Of a stretch of 64,000 bases of DNA, positions 60,093 to 64,000 are shown in pieces. Positions within the stretch are counted from its first letter, which is position 1. Every line of letters begins with the position of its first letter. The position numbers and the translations under genes are program-made. The stretch spans positions 171,198-235,197 of the forward strand of contig PHBP01000001.1 in assembly GCA_002842035.1 (NCBI GenBank). The letters run 5' to 3'. The DNA comes from Candidatus Cloacimonetes bacterium HGW-Cloacimonetes-2 (GTDB lineage: Bacteria > Cloacimonadota > Cloacimonadia > Cloacimonadales > Cloacimonadaceae). The notes beneath the pieces are model-generated. The model did no database searches and was not told the DNA's origin. It worked only from the letters and a program-made list of their open reading frames with translations.

Positions 60093-61433
60093 ATGTTGGG
60101 AGAGTACAGATTTATAGGCATTGGGCCTCAAGGTAAGCAAGTACAGGGTACTTTTACAGTGGGTTCTTTGCGGGAAGCCAGGCAACACCTGGCTAAGCTG
60201 GTGACCAAGTATCAGATCCAGGTTCAGCTACTGGAGCGTAAGAAAGAATTTCAATACACGGTCTATCTGCCCGGAAGGAAGCCGATTCAGAAGCATCAGG
60301 CAGCATATAGCAAAGATGAGCTCGCTGCGGTGCTTACTAAGATGGGTTATACAAACTTCAAGATCAGCCCCATCTTCTTTGACTTTAGATTCAGGCCTGG
60401 GATGCTTGATATTATGATGTTTATCAAGCTTTCCGCCACAATGCTCAAAGACAAGATGAGCTTTGGTAAGATTTTGGAGATGCTTGCGGATGAGCAGACC
60501 AACCGGACTCTGCGAGAGACCTTGATCCAGATCGAGAATCAGCTCAAATCTGGCGTTGAAGGAAAAGATGTCTTTACGCAGTACAGCCACGTCTTTGGCA
60601 GATTTCCTTCCTATATGCTGGGTCTGGCAACCCGCAGCGGAAACATGGCAGAGATCTTTGAAGCAACCGCTAAGTTTATGGAGCGTGATCTGGAGATCAA
60701 ACGCAATATCAAGAAAGCTCTGATATCACCGCTCTTTGCTGTTTTGGCAACCCTTGGAGCAGTTGGCTACTATGTTCAGGAGATCTTCCCTGCTACTGCC
60801 GAGCTTTTCCTGAATTACAATATGCCTCTACCGGCAATGACAACCGCTACACTGGATCTAAGCCACTGGCTGAAGCAGTTTGGCTGGATCATCCTGATAC
60901 TTGTAGCTCTGGGAATCGGGGCTTTCTGGCAATGGAAAAACTCTGTGAAAGGCAAGATTTGGTTTGATCAAGCCATTACGAAGCTACCCATTGTAGGCCA
61001 TCTGATCCATAAGTCGGCAATTGAGATCTACTTTAGAGTCTTTTCCACTATCTATAACGGCAAAGGTGATAATATTGACATCATCCGTATCTCTGCCGAA
61101 GCCTGCCGCAATGCCTGGATTGAGAAACAGATCAAGACTATCACTATCCCTTTGATGCTAAAAGAAGGAGAAGCATTTGTGCCGGCAATGGAAGCTTCTG
61201 GTGTCTTTACCAAGACTGTGATCACCCGGCTCAAAACAGGACAGGAAACCGGAAACATCCTTCAGGCTGCCCAGCAGATTGCTATCTTTTACGAAGCGGA
61301 AACAACCTACAAGATGAACAGCCTGATCGAGTATATTCAGACCTTGGTTGCCCTATTCATCTCTGTAGTGATCTCACTTCTCACCGTGATCTCTGCTGAA
61401 ATAGCCACTATCTCACCTCCCACGGGCTTCTAA
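60093..61433 (+). CDS. GspF/PilC-family inner-membrane platform protein, second system
   Basis: A 446-residue paralogue of PilC. The cytosolic N-terminus (about 1-100) is longer and different (FIGIGPQGKQVQGTFTVGSL). Two GspF domains follow, with FIKLSATMLKDKMSFGKILE, FPSYMLGLATRSGNMAEIFE and the second repeat FRVFSTIYNGKGDNIDIIRI ... ITRLKTGQETGNILQAAQQIAIFYE. Three membrane helices are visible. It lies 12 nt upstream of its own ATPase gene, in F-E order on the plus strand. Start ATG 60093 has AGGA about 9 nt upstream. It belongs to a different machine from the main pilus operon. Confidence 0.88.
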   Translation: MLGEYRFIGIGPQGKQVQGTFTVGSLREARQHLAKLVTKYQIQVQLLERKKEFQYTVYLPGRKPIQKHQAAYSKDELAAVLTKMGYTNFKISPIFFDFRFRPGMLDIMMFIKLSATMLKDKMSFGKILEMLADEQTNRTLRETLIQIENQLKSGVEGKDVFTQYSHVFGRFPSYMLGLATRSGNMAEIFEATAKFMERDLEIKRNIKKALISPLFAVLATLGAVGYYVQEIFPATAELFLNYNMPLPAMTTATLDLSHWLKQFGWIILILVALGIGAFWQWKNSVKGKIWFDQAITKLPIVGHLIHKSAIEIYFRVFSTIYNGKGDNIDIIRISAEACRNAWIEKQIKTITIPLMLKEGEAFVPAMEASGVFTKTVITRLKTGQETGNILQAAQQIAIFYEAETTYKMNSLIEYIQTLVALFISVVISLLTVISAEIATISPPTGF

Positions 61434-61445
61434 GGAGTAGTACAG

Positions 61446-63221
61446 ATGAGTATCACCGGAAACTTTGGCAAGTACCTGGTCAATGTCCAGCAGATAGATG
61501 CTGATATTGTAAATAGAATCTGTGATCATCTGAACGTCAGCGGAGATGCTACTCCTGATGCCATAGCCAATGCACTGGTTACAGACTACAAGATAGATTA
61601 TGATACGGTGTATTCCGCTTTGGCAAGGCATTATGCCTTTGGGGAAATGAACATCCCGGTGGATTCCATCCAAGCCTCCCAGATCAAGCAGATTAAGAAG
61701 CTGCACAAGACTTTTGATGAAGAGCTTTTACGCCAGCTTCTGGAAAACCGTATCTTCCCATTAAGGTATCTACCCAAGAAAGGCGATATTCTGCAGATTC
61801 TGGCAGCAAATCCTTTGCACCCACTGATCCAAAGCATCAGCAAGGACACCAGGTACAAGCACATAGATGTCTATTGGAGCAAACGTAATGCCATCGAAAG
61901 CCTCACTTGCAAGATAGCTAATTGTCACGAGAGCTTCCTCGACACAATAAACGAAGCACCCCAGGTGATCAGCCAAGCCGTCAGCACCATAGACGACGTG
62001 GATGAGATGGCTGTAGATGAGGAGATCAATCGTAGTATCCTGGTCGATATCTTCGATTCTGTGTTGATAGAGGCTGTAAGACAGGATGCTTCAGATATCC
62101 ACATCATTCCCTCTGGTAGAATGGCGGTGGAGTTGTATTTAAGGGTTGACGGCAGGTTGCAGCTTTGGCACAGGCAGGAAGGTACTCCGGCTGAAGCTTT
62201 GGCAGCAGTAGTAAAAGACCGCTGCGTTGGGATTGATCGCTTTGAGCGGGATTCAGCTCAGGATGGGTATGCGCAGAGGATCGTAGATGACCATCTGATC
62301 CGTTACAGAGTCTCCATCTTACCTATCGTATCAGCAGAGTATGAACGCCGCTTTGAAAGTATCGTTATCAGGGTGATAGATGATAGGAAAGTCATTACTG
62401 ACTTCCACAAACTCGGCTTTCAGACGCAGGCTGAGGATGAATTTGTGAAATCAATCAATACTTCCAAGGGGATTGTGATCGTTACAGGGCCTACCGGTAG
62501 CGGCAAAAGCACTACCTTGATGGCTGCTTTGAACAACATAATAACGCCCTCCCTCAACGTCCTTACCTGTGAAGATCCTGTAGAATACGTAATCAAGGGT
62601 GCCCGCCAGCTAAAGATCGGGCACAAGATGACCTTTGACCAGGCTATGCGCTCCATCCTGAGGCACGATCCGGATGTCGTGATGGTCGGGGAGATCAGGG
62701 ACAAGATCACCGCAGATATCGCCGTAAAACTCGCTAATACAGGCCACCTTACGCTCTCCACCCTCCATACAAACGATGCTCCCTCCGCGATCACCCGGCT
62801 CTACAAAATGGGCATAGAACCCTTCCTTTTGGCATACTCGATCAATATCATCATAGCACAGAGACTGGTACGGAAACTATGCGAACACTGCAAAGAACCG
62901 ATTTCTGCGGATAAATACCCTGCGGCATTGCAACTGGGACTCACCAAGGAAGAGCTGGATAGTGGCTCTATCTTTCAAGCAGTCGGATGTGACAAGTGCA
63001 ATGATGGCTTCCGTGGACGTATCAACATAGCGGAAGCTCTCTACTTCTATCCCGAGATCAGGGCTGAAATCATCCGCAATTCTACAGAGATAGACGAAGA
63101 AAGGATACGTAATCTGGCGCAAGCCCGGGGTATGCTTTCCATGCGTGATTCCGGTATTGCCAGGATCAGAGAAGGGCTCACTTCTGTGGCAGAAGTCCTT
63201 TATGCCACTACGGAGGAATGA
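61446..63221 (+). CDS. GspE/PilB-family secretion ATPase, second system
   Basis: A 591-residue secretion ATPase. The N-terminal domain (about 1-175) only faintly resembles MshEN, lacking the RLGxxL repeats, so c-di-GMP binding is not expected. The motor domain is intact: Walker A GPTGSGKSTT, Walker B DVVMVGEIRDKITADIA, His box STLHTNDAPSAITRL. A four-cysteine zinc site (CEHC ... CDKC) precedes FRGRINIAEAL. Shine-Dalgarno GGAG. It forms a pair with the preceding GspF-like gene and overlaps the next start. Confidence 0.9.
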   Translation: MSITGNFGKYLVNVQQIDADIVNRICDHLNVSGDATPDAIANALVTDYKIDYDTVYSALARHYAFGEMNIPVDSIQASQIKQIKKLHKTFDEELLRQLLENRIFPLRYLPKKGDILQILAANPLHPLIQSISKDTRYKHIDVYWSKRNAIESLTCKIANCHESFLDTINEAPQVISQAVSTIDDVDEMAVDEEINRSILVDIFDSVLIEAVRQDASDIHIIPSGRMAVELYLRVDGRLQLWHRQEGTPAEALAAVVKDRCVGIDRFERDSAQDGYAQRIVDDHLIRYRVSILPIVSAEYERRFESIVIRVIDDRKVITDFHKLGFQTQAEDEFVKSINTSKGIVIVTGPTGSGKSTTLMAALNNIITPSLNVLTCEDPVEYVIKGARQLKIGHKMTFDQAMRSILRHDPDVVMVGEIRDKITADIAVKLANTGHLTLSTLHTNDAPSAITRLYKMGIEPFLLAYSINIIIAQRLVRKLCEHCKEPISADKYPAALQLGLTKEELDSGSIFQAVGCDKCNDGFRGRINIAEALYFYPEIRAEIIRNSTEIDEERIRNLAQARGMLSMRDSGIARIREGLTSVAEVLYATTEE

Positions 63222-63649
63222 TGAACCTGATGGAGATGGTTTGCGTGATGTTTGCAATGGTTTTCTTTACATCCGTGGCTTTGATCTACAATCGTGGAGC
63301 CTGGAGCCAGAAAGAACGCCTTTACGATGCCAATTCCTTCGTTCAGGCAACCGTCCTGGCTCACAGTGTATTGGATGAGATCGATGCGAAACTACTCAGC
63401 AAGGATCTCGCTTTTGATCAGATCATTACCAATTATAATGTAAACAGAAACGTCAATCTGGATTACGTAGGTGAAGCTTATACTCTTGCCATCACTGCAG
63501 TTCAGGCGGATTCCACCGGACAAGCCCTGGCAACCCCCATCACAGGCAGTATCTTCACCCGTGTATCGGTAAGAGTATCAGCCTTGTCGGGCTTGAGAGA
63601 GCCACTCCAGATCAGCCGTTTATTTACCAAAACCCACCTTAACCTCTGA
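63221..63649 (+). CDS. Small single-anchor pseudopilin-like protein
   Basis: A 142-residue protein with an N-terminal hydrophobic helix (about 3-20, MEMVCVMFAMVFFTSVALIY) and a polar C-terminal domain. It has no GFTLIE prepilin cleavage motif, but length, anchor and position after gspF-gspE fit an accessory pseudopilin-like subunit. Start 63221 is preferred over the overlapping 63218 because the Shine-Dalgarno GGAGG is better spaced. Confidence 0.6.
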   Translation: MNLMEMVCVMFAMVFFTSVALIYNRGAWSQKERLYDANSFVQATVLAHSVLDEIDAKLLSKDLAFDQIITNYNVNRNVNLDYVGEAYTLAITAVQADSTGQALATPITGSIFTRVSVRVSALSGLREPLQISRLFTKTHLNL

Positions 63650-64000
63650 TGAATCTAATCATCGATATCCTGGGAGCTCTGGTAATCGGCAGTATGCTGA
63701 TGCTGATGATGATTACCTTCCAGTATCAGCTAAAGGATACTGCTGATGCAGCCATCTTCATGACAGGTATGATAGACCATATGCAAAAGTCTACAACCAA
63801 ACTCAATGAACTCATCTCTTTTGCCGGGATAGGTATGACCCCAACTACTACGATCACCACTGCAGGTACTACCAGATTAGCTTTCCGGACCAAATGGGAT
63901 TATACGACCAATACCATCAGCGCTACTATCCACACCATCAATCTGGAGCTTGCTGATAGCACGGCTGTTGGCAAGTCTCTGCTGGTAAAGCAGGACAACG
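63649..64000 (+). CDS. Single-anchor pseudopilin-like protein, 3' end outside window
   Basis: An open frame of at least 117 residues continuing past the window. Its ATG overlaps the preceding stop (TGATG). The hydrophobic anchor is at about 4-24 (IIDILGALVIGSMLMLMMITF), followed by a polar region (QYQLKDTADAAIFMTGMIDHMQ), then a Thr-rich segment. It is similar in layout to the previous gene, so it is probably another subunit of the second pilus-type machine. No prepilin motif is visible. Confidence 0.6.
   Translation, partial: MNLIIDILGALVIGSMLMLMMITFQYQLKDTADAAIFMTGMIDHMQKSTTKLNELISFAGIGMTPTTTITTAGTTRLAFRTKWDYTTNTISATIHTINLELADSTAVGKSLLVKQDN

Overview
The window reads as a Gram-negative (diderm) bacterium of the Fibrobacterota/Chlorobiota/Bacteroidota side, most probably Candidatus Cloacimonadota. 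The reasons are several exported proteins with C-terminal YPNPFNPSTTI-type FlgD-like/T9SS-type sorting domains, a DUF5916-type barrel, an MCE/Mla-like envelope cluster and a complete type IV pilus operon. The lineage call is inference from protein style, not from a marker gene. tRNA genes encode their CCA ends, and Shine-Dalgarno sites are mostly GGAG.

Layout. 0-1.6 kb (+): tail of a CDF metal exporter and an M23 peptidase. 1.8-9.2 kb (-): an acetyltransferase-like protein, a multidomain secreted endonuclease and a BNR-type secreted protein. 9.2-13.2 kb (+): a decayed sigma-54 activator remnant, a collapsed beta-helix surface protein and a DUF5916-like outer-membrane protein. 13.7-24.8 kb (-): a closely packed run holding a sorting-domain-only protein, MlaE-like permease, a degenerate MlaF-like ATPase, an MlaD-like protein, a TPR lipoprotein, FabI, an amidohydrolase-like protein lacking most metal ligands, TldE/TldD, a secreted cyclophilin and an Omp28-like protein without CxxC. 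25.3-25.7 kb (-): tRNA-fMet, Met, Arg, His. 25.9-31.1 kb (-): phosphate operon porin-pstSCAB-phoU with Pho-box-like repeats upstream. 31.3-37.0 kb (-): a 1890-residue C10 (streptopain-like) protease. 37.5-40.0 kb (-): phoB-phoR and a short sigma-70-family factor. 40.2-40.9 kb (+): a GNAT acetyltransferase. 41.0-55.1 kb (-): one long type IV pilus operon, pilA-pilT-minor pilins-large PilX-like protein-pilMNOPQ-Ig-like lipoprotein-pilB-pilC, with a near-consensus sigma-54 promoter before pilA. 55.4-59.5 kb (+): a membrane protein of unknown function and a periplasmic parvulin-type chaperone. 60.1-64.0 kb (+): a second, divergent GspF/GspE pair followed by two single-anchor pseudopilin-like proteins, cut by the window end.

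Three themes connect the genes. The first is envelope biogenesis and surface display. The second is phosphate starvation, with PhoBR, Pst and a porin probably sharing the same operator motif. The third is pilus-type secretion, present as two distinct machines. The most unusual features are a family of five intergenic hairpins built from about 11-nt modules mirrored on both arms, and an Mla-type cluster whose ATPase has lost every recognisable catalytic motif.
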